The position numbers were made by a program, and so were the translations under genes. 64,000 nucleotides of DNA from an uncultured Nitrospirota bacterium (GTDB lineage: Bacteria > Nitrospirota > Nitrospiria > Nitrospirales > UBA8639), in contig CAKZPV010000025.1 of assembly GCA_937139405.1 (NCBI GenBank), positions 1-64,000 of the forward strand. Reading direction: 5' to 3'. The notes beneath the pieces are model-generated. The model was not told where the DNA came from. It saw only the letters and a list, made by a program, of their open reading frames with translations, and searched no databases. Numbering within the stretch: position 1 is the stretch's first letter; the number at the start of each line of letters is the position of its first letter. Positions 15,141-24,701 of the stretch are shown here, in pieces.

Positions 15141-17702
15141 CTACCGCACCCCAACACGATGGGGCGCCACAATCGTTAATCCTAAGTCCTCAATGGTTTG
15201 GTCGATGCCTCGCTCAAACCCCAACGCTCGAACATGCTTCTCCCTCAAGGCGGTTTCCTGTGGAGTCGAAGTGGACACCACATATTGTTCGGGCTCGACG
15301 GTGAGATTGACTGTTTTTGCAATGCCCAATTTCCGCTGAACAATGAACGCTTCCCGCTTGGGTTGCAGGGCTTTAATGGCTTCGCATTCTCCATCAGACA
15401 GATGAAAGGTGGACTGATACAATCCACTATCCATGGCGTGATCGGCCATGAAAAAGAAGGTGCTCGCCGCAGACCGCAAGGCCCCCCATTGTGGCAACGC
15501 GGCAAATTCCAATGGGCTCTGGGACCACAAGCCCATTCCCGCCAAATACTTGCCCCATGTCCGAATGGATTGCACAATTCGGGATGACACATAGGGAATG
15601 CCCAAGAGCATATGCGCTTCGTCAATATCCAAATATTTCGGGACCTGCCTGTAGGCGGGATTTTCAAATAAGCGCGTGACGCGAAAGAAAATTTCCGCCA
15701 TGATCAACGGCAACACCACCGGGTTATCTTTGATGGCCCGTAAATTAAACGCGGTCATGGGACGATCAATCCGCCCAATGGCGTCCTCCTTGGCATCAAA
15801 ATACTTGGCATACATCCCCACATTCTCCCCGGATTGAGTCCAGCGTTGGAGCTTCACTTGGAGCGATTCAGGGCAATGCAGCGCGACCGTGCGGAGTCGC
15901 CGCAAATCAGGATTGTCCAGCGCAATGGTCGCCGCAATCGCCTCATCCAACCGAGTTTGCTCCTCGACACTCAACACCTGCATCGCCGGCGTGTCATTGG
16001 CTTGCACCATGAGCATAATTTGGCTTTTGAGATGGTGAATAAAATCGATATCCCGTGGCCCCGTACAGACCGCAAAGGGATTAAATCCAGCGCCTGATCC
16101 CACATCCATGGAGAAGACCGCCCCATCTTCGCCAAACAATTGCGCGACAGGCTGCATCCCAATATCCACGTCAATGCCCTGAAGCATGCCCCCGTATTTC
16201 ATAAAATGGCAGGCCAAAGTATTTTTGGTGAACGACTTGCCGGTACGAATCGGGCCGATGCCAATGACCAACCCAGACCCCTCGACAAAAGGGGAGTAAT
16301 GAAACGCCGTGCTATCGTCACCGACAAAGACGTATTGACATTCCTCGTTGCCCAAATCCCGAACCACGGGCTGGCCTTGGCCGGAGCGATAGAGCAAACT
16401 GGCCGCGCCCATTTGCGTCGTGGTGAGTGGAACATCACGCAAGGAACATGGTCGCCCCGCCACCATGAGCGTTTTAAACGCCTGCGATAAACCCACCGTT
16501 TCCCAACATGATTGAAATCCTGCCCCATCCATCGCCCGGCGCAAGGCCAAGGACTGTTGGCCAAGGGTGGAAGGATCGGTCGTCCATGAAGCAAAATAGC
16601 TGTGCGCCCGACCCCAATGGTCCGGCACCATTTCGGCTTCTTCAATTTCCCGCAACGCCTCCCGAATGGCCGGTTTCATGGCGTCCCGTCGCTCAGCCTC
16701 GGTGAGCGTGTTCCCCTTGATGGCTTCAAAGAGATTGAAATTTTTGTGATTGAGTTCCCGTTCTTTATTGCGAAATAACAGGCTGCGCTGCAAGACAGTC
16801 AACGGCTGATAGCGCATCATAAGAAGATAGTCTCCCGTCTGACAGACGGGGGCCTTTTTGCCTTCGGCCCACATGCCCCATTTCGGACGATCCTCACCGA
16901 ATTGGTTCACCGCGCCGATACGAACATAGCGCGGCGTGGCCCCACAACACTTCACAACATCCGTGTGCTGCGCTTCCACCAATTGCCGATCGCCATCGGC
17001 TAAGGACAGGTCCCAATGACTCAAGGGTGTTTGCCCTTGGTAGTCTGGCCCAAGATAGTACGGGTCCAGGTTCGCCACAAACTTCGTATGCCGCCACAAG
17101 TCATCTAAGGACATGATCGAGGGGGCGAACATGTTCGCCCATTTCCCCACCACATTCCCGAGTATGTCCTGCAGGAGTGCCCGTTGCCGCTCAAGTTCCT
17201 CCACATGGCACACGAGGCTTTGCTGACTGGAGAGCGCCACCTTCAGCGCGACCCGCGACGCTTCGCTATAGAGGCTCTTGGCACAATGTGCCAACAAAGC
17301 CACCGGCGAGAGCGCCGACAGGGCTTCAGCTGGGAGCAGTTCGAAGAAGAAAAACAGGACACTCGATGAGAGCGTCCGCTGATTGAGAAATGCTGCCCGC
17401 CGCTCTGACAGCATGTGGGCGATGGGATGTGCGCGCGGCTTGAGTTGAATGGGCAACCCCGCAAAATGCGCATAATATTGCGTGACAATCAGTGTGGCGG
17501 GAAGATCCTGATAGACACTTCGGGCCAAGAGCGACAACCCCTGAAAATCATCAGGGGTGAGCCCATCTCCATCTTTACCTTCCACGATCAACCCCCCAAT
17601 CAGCGACCCGCGCTTTGTCAGAAGGTACTGGTCATAGACCAGACATTCCGCATGAAGATCGGTAATGGAGGCCACTGACCCTTTGGGAAAGGAAACAGGC
17701 AT
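15141..17702 (-). CDS. virB4: type IV secretion ATPase VirB4/TrbE
   Basis: An 853-residue ATPase of the VirB4/TrbE/CagE family. The Walker A motif GPIRTGKS is at residues 483-490, and the Walker B motif YLDIDEAHML lies near 690. The N-terminal domain of about 450 residues is the usual CagE_TrbE_VirB part. VirB4 powers pilus assembly and substrate transfer at the inner-membrane base. It lies between virB2 and virB5. The start has a poor ribosome-binding site, suggesting coupling to virB2, whose stop is ten bases upstream. Confidence 0.96.
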   Translation of the reverse strand: MPVSFPKGSVASITDLHAECLVYDQYLLTKRGSLIGGLIVEGKDGDGLTPDDFQGLSLLARSVYQDLPATLIVTQYYAHFAGLPIQLKPRAHPIAHMLSERRAAFLNQRTLSSSVLFFFFELLPAEALSALSPVALLAHCAKSLYSEASRVALKVALSSQQSLVCHVEELERQRALLQDILGNVVGKWANMFAPSIMSLDDLWRHTKFVANLDPYYLGPDYQGQTPLSHWDLSLADGDRQLVEAQHTDVVKCCGATPRYVRIGAVNQFGEDRPKWGMWAEGKKAPVCQTGDYLLMMRYQPLTVLQRSLLFRNKERELNHKNFNLFEAIKGNTLTEAERRDAMKPAIREALREIEEAEMVPDHWGRAHSYFASWTTDPSTLGQQSLALRRAMDGAGFQSCWETVGLSQAFKTLMVAGRPCSLRDVPLTTTQMGAASLLYRSGQGQPVVRDLGNEECQYVFVGDDSTAFHYSPFVEGSGLVIGIGPIRTGKSFTKNTLACHFMKYGGMLQGIDVDIGMQPVAQLFGEDGAVFSMDVGSGAGFNPFAVCTGPRDIDFIHHLKSQIMLMVQANDTPAMQVLSVEEQTRLDEAIAATIALDNPDLRRLRTVALHCPESLQVKLQRWTQSGENVGMYAKYFDAKEDAIGRIDRPMTAFNLRAIKDNPVVLPLIMAEIFFRVTRLFENPAYRQVPKYLDIDEAHMLLGIPYVSSRIVQSIRTWGKYLAGMGLWSQSPLEFAALPQWGALRSAASTFFFMADHAMDSGLYQSTFHLSDGECEAIKALQPKREAFIVQRKLGIAKTVNLTVEPEQYVVSTSTPQETALREKHVRALGFERGIDQTIEDLGLTIVAPHRVGVR

Positions 17703-17711
17703 AGACGCGTT

Positions 17712-18041
17712 CTAGATGGCTTTCATGGCAATGACAAATCCCGGAATGTTAATGATGAGAATCGCGCCAATGACCACTCGCCCGACCCACCCTAGTTCCG
17801 AATCCCCACGGGTGGAGAGGGTCCAATACCCCACGGCAAATACCATCCCAAGAATCGCGACAGCCAACCCGACCGGCCCTTCAAAAAAATCCACAAACTC
17901 CTGAAGCACCTTGCCCACCTTCGCAAACAACCCTGAAGAAGGAGCCCCAATGTCAGTTCCCGCCATTGCTGGGCTCACGACCGCCACGATCAAGAGGCAT
18001 AACACCATCATGAGCACACACCACACATGAGACTGTTTCAT
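17712..18041 (-). CDS. virB2: pilin VirB2/TrbC
   Basis: A 109-residue pilin precursor. A long signal peptide (MKQSHVWCVLMMVLCLLIV to AMA near residue 30) precedes a mature part with two helices separated by a short polar loop (LAVAILGMVFAVGYWTL; GRVVIGAILIINIPGFVIA), the VirB2/TrbC layout. GAGGAG lies seven bases before the ATG at 18041, so the longer open frame to 18230 is rejected. It is followed by virB4 and preceded by virB3, an order seen in trb-type clusters. Confidence 0.88.
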   Translation of the reverse strand: MKQSHVWCVLMMVLCLLIVAVVSPAMAGTDIGAPSSGLFAKVGKVLQEFVDFFEGPVGLAVAILGMVFAVGYWTLSTRGDSELGWVGRVVIGAILIINIPGFVIAMKAI

Positions 18042-18057
18042 ACGGCCACTCCTCTGT

Positions 18058-18378
18058 TTAAGAAAGAAAGTAAATGGACAAGGGTTGGCGTTGCCCCGAC
18101 TCCCACACGAGAGTTCGCGACGACAGCGCCGCCATCCAAATCGTGAACCCCTTTGGGTCATCTTTGTGCATGGCATACATCGGCACATAATAGGCCACCC
18201 CCATGACCGGCGGGAGCCAAAAAAATCCAAAGAGCAGATAGGACATGACCATGACCACTATCCCACCCATGAAGAATCCTTGCGGAATTCCCAAGATAAG
18301 ATTGTCGTCGTGGAAGGCGCGGACATTCCTTATGGCCAGTTCGGTTTTGTCATACGGGTGATGCGAGTGAGCTGACAT
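18058..18378 (-). CDS. virB3: type IV secretion protein VirB3/TrbD
   Basis: A 106-residue membrane protein with two closely spaced helices (GFFMGGIVVMVMSYLLFGFF; WLPPVMGVAYYVPMYAM) followed by a polar tail with the conserved KDDPKGFTIW segment of VirB3/TrbD. The protein partners VirB4 at the inner membrane. It is the first gene of the main leftward run after virB11, and an AGGAGG-type site lies upstream. A gap of over 500 bases and an opposite-strand reading frame separate it from virB11, so it probably has its own promoter. Confidence 0.88.
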   Translation of the reverse strand: MSAHSHHPYDKTELAIRNVRAFHDDNLILGIPQGFFMGGIVVMVMSYLLFGFFWLPPVMGVAYYVPMYAMHKDDPKGFTIWMAALSSRTLVWESGQRQPLSIYFLS

Positions 18379-18925
18379 TGTTAGAGGCCTCCTTCAATCT
18401 CGATAAGGTCCCATGACCATTAGGCGTTATAAACCTTGGGCATCAAGTCACGCAGAAAGTTTGGACATACGCACAGGGAAACAACTCATGAACGAGCTCA
18501 CAACAAGAAGCCAAGAGTTTGATGATCGTGACACGGCTTCTCTTCACTTAATACAGGATATTGTGGTCTCTTGGCATTTATGCCGCATGATATGGTGGAT
18601 ATGGCATAGGCCACAGATTTTGGCAAGAGTGGGCGACACCCTACATCACAGGAGGATTTTGAGAATGGGAAAAACAGGAGATGGGCATTGGGCAAGACAC
18701 GAAGACCTGCGCAAACCCAATGATTTCAAGACAGACCGTCTGCCTTACAGTAGGCTAGACCAGACACTACGATAAAAAATATGACGCAACCGAGAGCTCG
18801 AAAACAAGAATTTTTCTCAAAAAGAACGACAGGCCTTCACAAAAAAAAATACAAATTTTTTCTGTGCATCCCGCACAACAGTCATGGCTTGCATTAATTC
18901 TATGCTTGGCATACCGTAGACCTCC
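18379..18925. other. intergenic stretch upstream of virB3
   Basis: No supported gene. It must hold a leftward promoter for virB3-virB10. A 120-codon rightward frame (18413-18775) has an odd composition and no good ribosome-binding site. The part at 18775-18880 is A-rich with runs of A up to nine bases. Confidence 0.4.
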
Positions 18926-19432
18926 GTGCCAAGAAATACCGGAGGTCATGCCGTCTTGATTGAACAGCCGTGCGGGGTAAAAAATTGGCATGCGCTGCTC
19001 GGTCAACTCTTTCGACCAGACGCGTTTCATTTTCTCCCACACAAAATTTTTCTTCTTGAAAAAAACGGGATCTACCTGGACAGTTTTTACCCCATCCCTT
19101 GCGAACATCTCTTCGGCGGCCCACAGATTGTGGGGCGCACCATTCGTGATCTGTTGCCTTACCACTTTTGGAAGGAGATGAAAAACGCATTGGCGTGGGT
19201 CAGCAAGCATCGCCAACCACGGGAACTCTTCTATAAGAATCATGCCCCGAACTCCTCGATCCAGACGACGTGGGTCACCATCCTGCCCTTCGGTGAGAAA
19301 TATCTGATTTTCGCCAAAGACTATACCCAGGACGGCTATCCCGTGGTGTCCTTGGATACCTGGAATCCCGCCGTCTTACATCTCCAACGGGAGGTCTGGC
19401 CTGAGAAGGTCGACTTACTTTGGCATGGGTGA
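18926..19432 (+). CDS. orphan PAS-like sensor protein
   Basis: A 168-residue soluble reading frame opposite to the transfer operon. Residues from about 45 resemble a PAS domain: NGIYLDSFYPIPCEHLFGG, VGRTIRDLLPYHFWKEM, then VTILPFGEKYLIFAKDYTQ. No output domain follows. The first possible start is GTG at 18926; a TTG near 18955, ten bases after GGAGG, is also possible. Its end overlaps the virB11 end by 18 bases on the opposite strand. If real it may sense a signal and act through a partner. The antiparallel frame 18767-19243 is less protein-like. Confidence 0.6.
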   Translation: MPRNTGGHAVLIEQPCGVKNWHALLGQLFRPDAFHFLPHKIFLLEKNGIYLDSFYPIPCEHLFGGPQIVGRTIRDLLPYHFWKEMKNALAWVSKHRQPRELFYKNHAPNSSIQTTWVTILPFGEKYLIFAKDYTQDGYPVVSLDTWNPAVLHLQREVWPEKVDLLWHG

Positions 19433-20431
19433 AATGGGGCAGGGAGCTGAGCATCGAACATGACCGTGAGACACGACGTCATAATCCCACAACGTGCGCA
19501 ATTGCCCGTGGTCCATTTCGGCCACCGTCAGCACCAGGCGCCCGCGGCCCGGCACTTTGCCCAGTTGGATGACGACATGAATATTGCTCCGGACTTGAGA
19601 GGCGACAAATTCAATTGGCAAACCCACCGACCCCAACAAGTTTTGCAGTCGAATGAGCGCATCTTCAGGATGGTTGGCATGAATGGTTGAGGCACAGCCA
19701 TTGTGTCCGGTGTTGATGGCTTGCAGAAACGCTCCAGCAGCTTCCGCATCACGGATTTCCCCCACGACAATGCGATCCGGATTCATGCGAAGGGTCGTCC
19801 GAATGAGAAAGCCCAACGAAATGGGTTGCGCCTGGGCATCCCGGCGAGTATTGGGCGAGATCAGCGACACGCGATTGGGCACATCCACCACAAGTTCTTC
19901 GGTATCTTCCACCGTAATAATCCGTTCGGTCTCTGGAATAAATCCGGTAAGCATATTGAGGAAAGTGGTTTTGCCCGATCCGGTGGAACCCGACAGGAGG
20001 ATATTACGCTTGGCTTCAACCGCTGCCTGGAGGAAGTCCAACATCTCTTGGTTGAGACTGCCCAAGTCAAGAAGATCTTGGGCTTGCAAGCGACGCTTGG
20101 GAAACAAACGAATGGTGAGGGTATGGCCCTTGGGCGAGACCGAACTCAACACGCCACAAACGCGTGAGCCATCCTCCAATCGAGCATCCACCACCGGATG
20201 GTGATGCTTGTCACAGGATTGGCCGGTGGCGTTGGCAATTTGTTGGATGGTGGTCGCCAAGTGCGCCTCACTCGGAAAGGTGGTGGGCACCCGTTGTTTC
20301 TCCCCGCGAATTTCAATGAAGACGGTGCCCGCGCCATTCACCATGATTTCACTCACGCCCTCCATCTCAAAGAGATGGGCAATGGGCTTCAAATATTCAT
20401 GGACGAGATCCCAACTGGATGACGCGCTCAT
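19415..20431 (-). CDS. virB11: type IV secretion traffic ATPase VirB11/TrbB
   Basis: A 338-residue cytoplasmic hexameric ATPase of the VirB11/TrbB/PulE class. Walker A GSTGSGKT is at 148-155; the Asp box follows at VEDTEELV, Walker B at RIVVGEIRDAEA, and the His box at CASTIHANHPEDA. The N-terminal domain (SEIMVNGAGTVFIE) is typical. It switches between pilus assembly and DNA transfer. Its ATG overlaps the stop of the upstream gene (ATGA). Confidence 0.95.
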   Translation of the reverse strand: MSASSSWDLVHEYLKPIAHLFEMEGVSEIMVNGAGTVFIEIRGEKQRVPTTFPSEAHLATTIQQIANATGQSCDKHHHPVVDARLEDGSRVCGVLSSVSPKGHTLTIRLFPKRRLQAQDLLDLGSLNQEMLDFLQAAVEAKRNILLSGSTGSGKTTFLNMLTGFIPETERIITVEDTEELVVDVPNRVSLISPNTRRDAQAQPISLGFLIRTTLRMNPDRIVVGEIRDAEAAGAFLQAINTGHNGCASTIHANHPEDALIRLQNLLGSVGLPIEFVASQVRSNIHVVIQLGKVPGRGRLVLTVAEMDHGQLRTLWDYDVVSHGHVRCSAPCPISPMPK

Positions 20432-21162
20432 CGGTACAAAGCCTCATGGGTAAAGGTAAACCGTTCACGGATAAGCGGGTCCTCCGCCTCCGCCTGCATG
20501 GGCTTTCCCTGCCCATCAAGCAGAGGGACAATCTGGCCTTTGGTTGTGCGAGTGAACATCGGCCACTGAGGCTGGGAAAACCGTGAATAATACCGATCGC
20601 GTAACGCTGCATCGGAGAAGATGTATTCCACGCGATCATAATACTGTTGTTTGAAATGATTGAGATGCGTCAGAAACCCCAAATAAATGCGTGGTGCAGT
20701 CTTCTGAGCCAACTCCACTTCCAACGCCGTCATCGTATGACCCGTGGCGACAATAGCATCCGGACGAGAGGCGGCTGGAAGATCCAGATGCCACTCACTC
20801 TGAAAGTCAAAAGGCAGCGTGAGCGTGGAGCGAGTCAGCACAGCTTGTTGAACCGACAAGTGATGAATATTAAGACCCGACACGACCGACGTTTTGCTAA
20901 CGGCATACAACTCGGCTTTTTCCGACAAACACTGAGCCAAGGCTTTACCCTCTTTGCCCAAATAGTACAAATGTTCGTAGATGAACGGCGACTTGATGGT
21001 CTGCACCAATCCTCCACGTTGGATCAGCTGAAAAAATCGACTTTGATTCGTCCGTTTCAACCCGAGGGCCTGAGACAGAATTCTGGGTGTCGACCACTGA
21101 AATTCGAGCAGCCAATGAATTACAAAATCACGCTTATCTTGATACCGACTTCGGTTCGTCAT
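20428..21162 (-). CDS. replication-relaxation family-like protein
   Basis: A 244-residue protein. Residues 1-70 form a winged helix (DFVIHWLLEFQWSTPRILS, SRFFQLIQRGGLVQT). The rest has the layout of the replication-relaxation family: a strand ending in PDAIVATGHTMTALEVELAQK, where D and the E-x-E resemble a PD-(D/E)xK nuclease fold, then FLTHLNHFKQQYYDRVEYI. In other plasmids such proteins lie near oriT or the coupling gene. The ATG at 21162 follows a purine-rich GAGGGGAG. It is first in the leftward operon, next to the candidate oriT. Nuclease activity is inference. Confidence 0.6.
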   Translation of the reverse strand: MTNRSRYQDKRDFVIHWLLEFQWSTPRILSQALGLKRTNQSRFFQLIQRGGLVQTIKSPFIYEHLYYLGKEGKALAQCLSEKAELYAVSKTSVVSGLNIHHLSVQQAVLTRSTLTLPFDFQSEWHLDLPAASRPDAIVATGHTMTALEVELAQKTAPRIYLGFLTHLNHFKQQYYDRVEYIFSDAALRDRYYSRFSQPQWPMFTRTTKGQIVPLLDGQGKPMQAEAEDPLIRERFTFTHEALYR

Positions 21163-21980
21163 CTCCCCTCCCCTCTTACGTTCATCACCGTCGATCATGG
21201 CTGCTGCAACACCAGACATTCGCCAATCAAGCTCCTGCATGGCATCAGTAAGCTGCGCAGCAAGAGGGACGGATCCCGACGACCAGCAAGAGGCAACAGG
21301 GCATCACAAATTTTGACCACATCAGCCAACACCATGAGGCCTCACCGAGACGTCCCTCATCACATGATCTTCATCTGGCTCCAAAGCCAGACACTTATTG
21401 GCGGGACGAGCTGGCCCAAGCCAGATCGAGGCCACCTGAGGCCCCCAGGCCGATGTGGCCGTGCCCGGCACGCGTCTTCGTCAGGGGCGCTCCCCGAGTC
21501 TTCGAGCTATTCCGCGCACACCCTGACCAACGGTGCTTCTGAGTGCCGTTGGTCAGGGTGTGAAGGCCTTGCGAAAGACACTGACGAAGACGCGCCGGGT
21601 GAATGGGGACACGGCAGACGCGTTCAGCAGCGCTGTGACCCCAGAGGGCAGCCCTCGACGCTGGTGGCGTCCAGCAAGCCAGTGTCGTCATAACATTATG
21701 AAAATGTTGAAGAACATGAACATTTTTACTTGGTCGTTTAGCCGCAGAAACCCTGGGCTAAACATTCGGAAAGCAATGGAAATACGACACGACATTTCTC
21801 GCATATTTTTATACATAAGATTAACAATAATTATCAACATAACTGTTACAAGTTTCTATGCATTAGACGATATGCGAGAAAGAGTCAAGCTTCCACGCAA
21901 GAAAGAGGGGACCGTGGTCACGTCACCATTCCCCTCTTTGAATCTGTCGCCCTTCATCATCAAGAGAAAACAGGAGTCCT
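21163..21980. other. divergent transfer-control region
   Basis: 818 bases without a supported gene between the leftward transfer operon and the rightward coupling protein. It holds a large nested palindrome (21464-21599) in a GC-rich part and an AT-rich part at 21690-21900 that could hold promoters for both directions. This is the usual place of an origin of transfer. Confidence 0.6.
21464..21599. repeat. nested palindromes, candidate oriT
   Basis: Inner hairpin: 17-bp perfect arms 21517-21533 (CACACCCTGACCAACGG) and 21546-21562, loop 12 bases and partly G-T pairable. Outer inverted repeat: GCGTCTTCGTCAG (21472-21484) against 21581-21593, perfect over 13 bp and extended by CCGG arms with a two-base bulge. 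The two inverted repeats are concentric with a total span of 136 bases. Such structures are typical of oriT but also of strong terminators or transposon remnants; no nick-site consensus was identified. Confidence 0.6.
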
Positions 21981-23831
21981 ATGACCGCATGGTTCAATAG
22001 CTTAGCGCTTCGATTTCTTGAACTATTTCAGGAATGGGCCAACCCCTGGTATTGGGTCATCTTGGGTGGGATCTTGTTTGCGTTTGGTCTGCTCGGATGG
22101 AACCCTATCCAACACGAAACGACAGAAAAGAATCCCACCATCAAGACACTTCTTACGGTATACCTTCGACGAACGGGGTTGAAAGCACTAACCGTTCTTC
22201 TGGTGTTGTGCCCGCTCATGCTGTTGCTGGCAGGCTATACCATCAACAAGGCGCAATTCCCCGCCTTCATAAAGCATTTGGCCGCATTCTTTTGGGAAGG
22301 ATTCGTGGGCGTCTTAGGCTTTCCGCTGATTGGATATGCTCTGGGGTTAGTCCTCTCTGTGGCGTATGCACGGTTTCTTATTCCGAAAATATCCGCGCTC
22401 AAACGGCGGTTTCGGGTGCGTCAATCGGGGGATGAATTGAGCGATATTCGAGTGGAGGCCAACCGCATGCAGGCCAAGCATTTCAATCCGAAAGACTATT
22501 ATCAGCCCAATGAAATCTTCTTTGGGTTAGGTGAAAAGGGAAAGCCGATTTCAATAAAAGAAGACATCTGGAAGGTCCAAAATCAACGCTATATTGGGCC
22601 GACCCAGACAGGGAAAGGGGTCCTCATTGGCGTCCAACTGGACCAAGCCATTCGCAAAAATCATACGGTGATTTTCGTTGATCCGAAGCCTGATCCCTAT
22701 GGCTTTTCCATCATGAAACAGGCCTGCTTAGAAACCAATCGGGAGTTCGTGGCGCTGGACTTAAACGACGAACAAGTGTTTCCCATGAAGTATGAATTGT
22801 TTGCAGGAGGGTCGTATCGTGATCGGCTTGGACGATTCATTGCCTGTGCGAAATTGGAATCGACCGGCAACGAAAGTGACTACTATCACCGGAAAGAACG
22901 AGCGATTTTGAATGAGGTCTTTCCGAAAGAACCGATCTCCCTACGGACTTTCTTAGACCTTCTCGAACAGGAACACTATCAGGAGAAAACCGGTACGAGT
23001 TGTAGCATGATTCATGAGATGCTCCATGTACAAAGTCTGGATGTGGGAATAGGAGAGGAAACCATAAATCTTAGAGACATTCTTCGGGACAATCAGGTGT
23101 TGTATGTGCGTTCGTCTTTACATGATGCGGTTGTAAAAGCAGCCTCCACGATGCTTATCACTGAACTGATTCAAGAGGTGATGCGACTCAAAGCCGAACG
23201 AAATTCCCATGTCTTTATCGTGATTGATGAAATCGCCTTTCTGATTTCAGAAACCATTGCCGATGCACTGGCTACTCTGACCAGTTTCGATGCGCATTTG
23301 TGTTTGGCCTATCAGTCGGAAGGCGATCTTTTAAATGGGCATGACACCAAAATTAACTGGAAAGCCATCGCCCAACGGGTGAAAACCAACTCAAAAATTC
23401 ATCTGTATTATCGCGCAGAAGAATATGACACCGCGCAGATCATGGCGGATAAATCAGGAACGCAAGTGAAAGCGGTTACGCGCGCTCAAAGAGTGTCCAT
23501 GGGTCGACATTTGGAGGAAACCTGGGGCGGGGAACGAGATATTCACGGAGTCGAAGAGGCCTTCATTCATCCCAATGTCGCGATGACGTTGCCCGAGCGC
23601 GTGGGCGTGTTCTTTCAGCCAACCCAAACCGCACAAGTGCTCTATACGTCCTGGGTACCAGTCGAAATCTATCCTACACCTACACTCCCCAGTAGTTCTC
23701 ACGCAACGAATTTTCCAGACCTGACCACACCCCAATCTTCTTGGCCAAGAACCCCAACGGGGGTGAAAATTTCTGGTGGGTTGTCTCCACTCCCCGACTC
23801 CCGCCCAGTACCTGAACCCCACGCAAAATGA
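21981..23831 (+). CDS. virD4: VirD4/TraG-type coupling ATPase
   Basis: A 616-residue coupling protein. Helices occupy about 25-42, 68-86 and 105-130, then a cytoplasmic RecA-like motor with Walker A GPTQTGKG (206-213), strand VIFVDPKPDPYGF, and Walker B HVFIVIDEIAFL near 412-423. It resembles the TraG/TraD branch, which brings the relaxosome to the VirB channel. The C-terminal tail is proline- and serine-rich. AGGAG lies four bases before the ATG. It is the only rightward transfer gene and starts next to the candidate oriT. Confidence 0.92.
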   Translation: MTAWFNSLALRFLELFQEWANPWYWVILGGILFAFGLLGWNPIQHETTEKNPTIKTLLTVYLRRTGLKALTVLLVLCPLMLLLAGYTINKAQFPAFIKHLAAFFWEGFVGVLGFPLIGYALGLVLSVAYARFLIPKISALKRRFRVRQSGDELSDIRVEANRMQAKHFNPKDYYQPNEIFFGLGEKGKPISIKEDIWKVQNQRYIGPTQTGKGVLIGVQLDQAIRKNHTVIFVDPKPDPYGFSIMKQACLETNREFVALDLNDEQVFPMKYELFAGGSYRDRLGRFIACAKLESTGNESDYYHRKERAILNEVFPKEPISLRTFLDLLEQEHYQEKTGTSCSMIHEMLHVQSLDVGIGEETINLRDILRDNQVLYVRSSLHDAVVKAASTMLITELIQEVMRLKAERNSHVFIVIDEIAFLISETIADALATLTSFDAHLCLAYQSEGDLLNGHDTKINWKAIAQRVKTNSKIHLYYRAEEYDTAQIMADKSGTQVKAVTRAQRVSMGRHLEETWGGERDIHGVEEAFIHPNVAMTLPERVGVFFQPTQTAQVLYTSWVPVEIYPTPTLPSSSHATNFPDLTTPQSSWPRTPTGVKISGGLSPLPDSRPVPEPHAK

Positions 23832-24017
23832 TCATCTGTCATTTTTGCAATTTGTTAACAGATCGATGCTACCCTCATCTAATGTGTTGGCCCACATAAA
23901 CCCAGAACACCCTGCTTTTTTGCACACTCCACAGGAACATACTCCCCTATCTTACTCCATTTCCTGAACAAACCTGCGATTACAATGTTTAGCACACATG
24001 ATGGGTTATGTGCAGGA

Positions 24018-24701
24018 TCAACTCTTAAGAAGTTCCTCGCGGAGTAAGGTATAGTCATTGGGACCTTGACCAGTCAACAGGAATTGAATTTGATCACGCA
24101 GGATGGTGGAAACGTCGTCTGTAAGAGCGAACGGAGTCGGATCCAAATGGGGGGTGAACACGGATTGGAGTTCATCCAGGCGCAAAAGACTATCAACCTG
24201 AAACAAGCCTGGCTTCTTGGGTAAAAACATGAGTTGCGGATATTCCATTTGGCGAACCCGATCTACAAAAATCTGACTGAATTCTGCTCGACCAGTTTGT
24301 GGATCCTCTAATCCGAAAATCTGGGCCACCGTGCATCTTGACCGATGCACTCGTCCACGAAATCCTCTATTCACTGTTGATGGAATAAAGATCTCCGGCT
24401 GAATCAGTATGACAGGCCGCCGTTTGGCGCGAATAACAAGGAATTCCTCATTCGTTTCCAATTTAGGTGTTTGCAGAGGGATGGCCCGCCTGAATGCATC
24501 CTGACCGGCAGCTTGAATCTGAAATGTTGAAGCGAAAGTTTGCGTTGGCTCGTTTGGGTCAGGAATCGGTCTCCAGAGTTCGAGATGTTCGTGCGGGTAA
24601 TAGGCGTGGGTCCAAAAAAATTGCCCGAATGAAAACGAATTTTTTTCAGAAACTGACAAGTTCTTATAAAAATAGCCGTCGAACCACTCGTCAATAAACA
24701 T
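24018..24701 (-). CDS. putative toxin partner of Panacea antitoxin
   Basis: A 227-residue soluble protein overlapping the upstream Panacea gene by one base (TAATG). The central part (FLVIRAKRRPVILIQP, later VDRVRQMEYPQLMFLP) recalls the MazF/PemK/Kid barrel, in which a KRRPV-like strand is followed by a loop with basic residues (GFRGRVHRSRCTV). It is twice the usual MazF length, and the identification is tentative. In known PanAT pairs the gene next to the Panacea gene encodes a toxin; here that would be this gene. Confidence 0.55.
   Translation of the reverse strand: MFIDEWFDGYFYKNLSVSEKNSFSFGQFFWTHAYYPHEHLELWRPIPDPNEPTQTFASTFQIQAAGQDAFRRAIPLQTPKLETNEEFLVIRAKRRPVILIQPEIFIPSTVNRGFRGRVHRSRCTVAQIFGLEDPQTGRAEFSQIFVDRVRQMEYPQLMFLPKKPGLFQVDSLLRLDELQSVFTPHLDPTPFALTDDVSTILRDQIQFLLTGQGPNDYTLLREELLKS

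Noticed and set aside
17712-18230. Longer 172-residue reading of virB2
   Set aside because: It would bury the signal peptide and overlap virB3; a strong ribosome-binding site supports the start at 18041.
18413-18775. 120-codon rightward frame upstream of virB3
   Set aside because: Composition is rich in His, Arg and Trp, there is no recognisable motif and no good ribosome-binding site.
18767-19243. 158-codon minus-strand frame in the T4SS block
   Set aside because: It is antiparallel to a more protein-like PAS-type frame, has runs of Phe/Cys and no ribosome-binding site.
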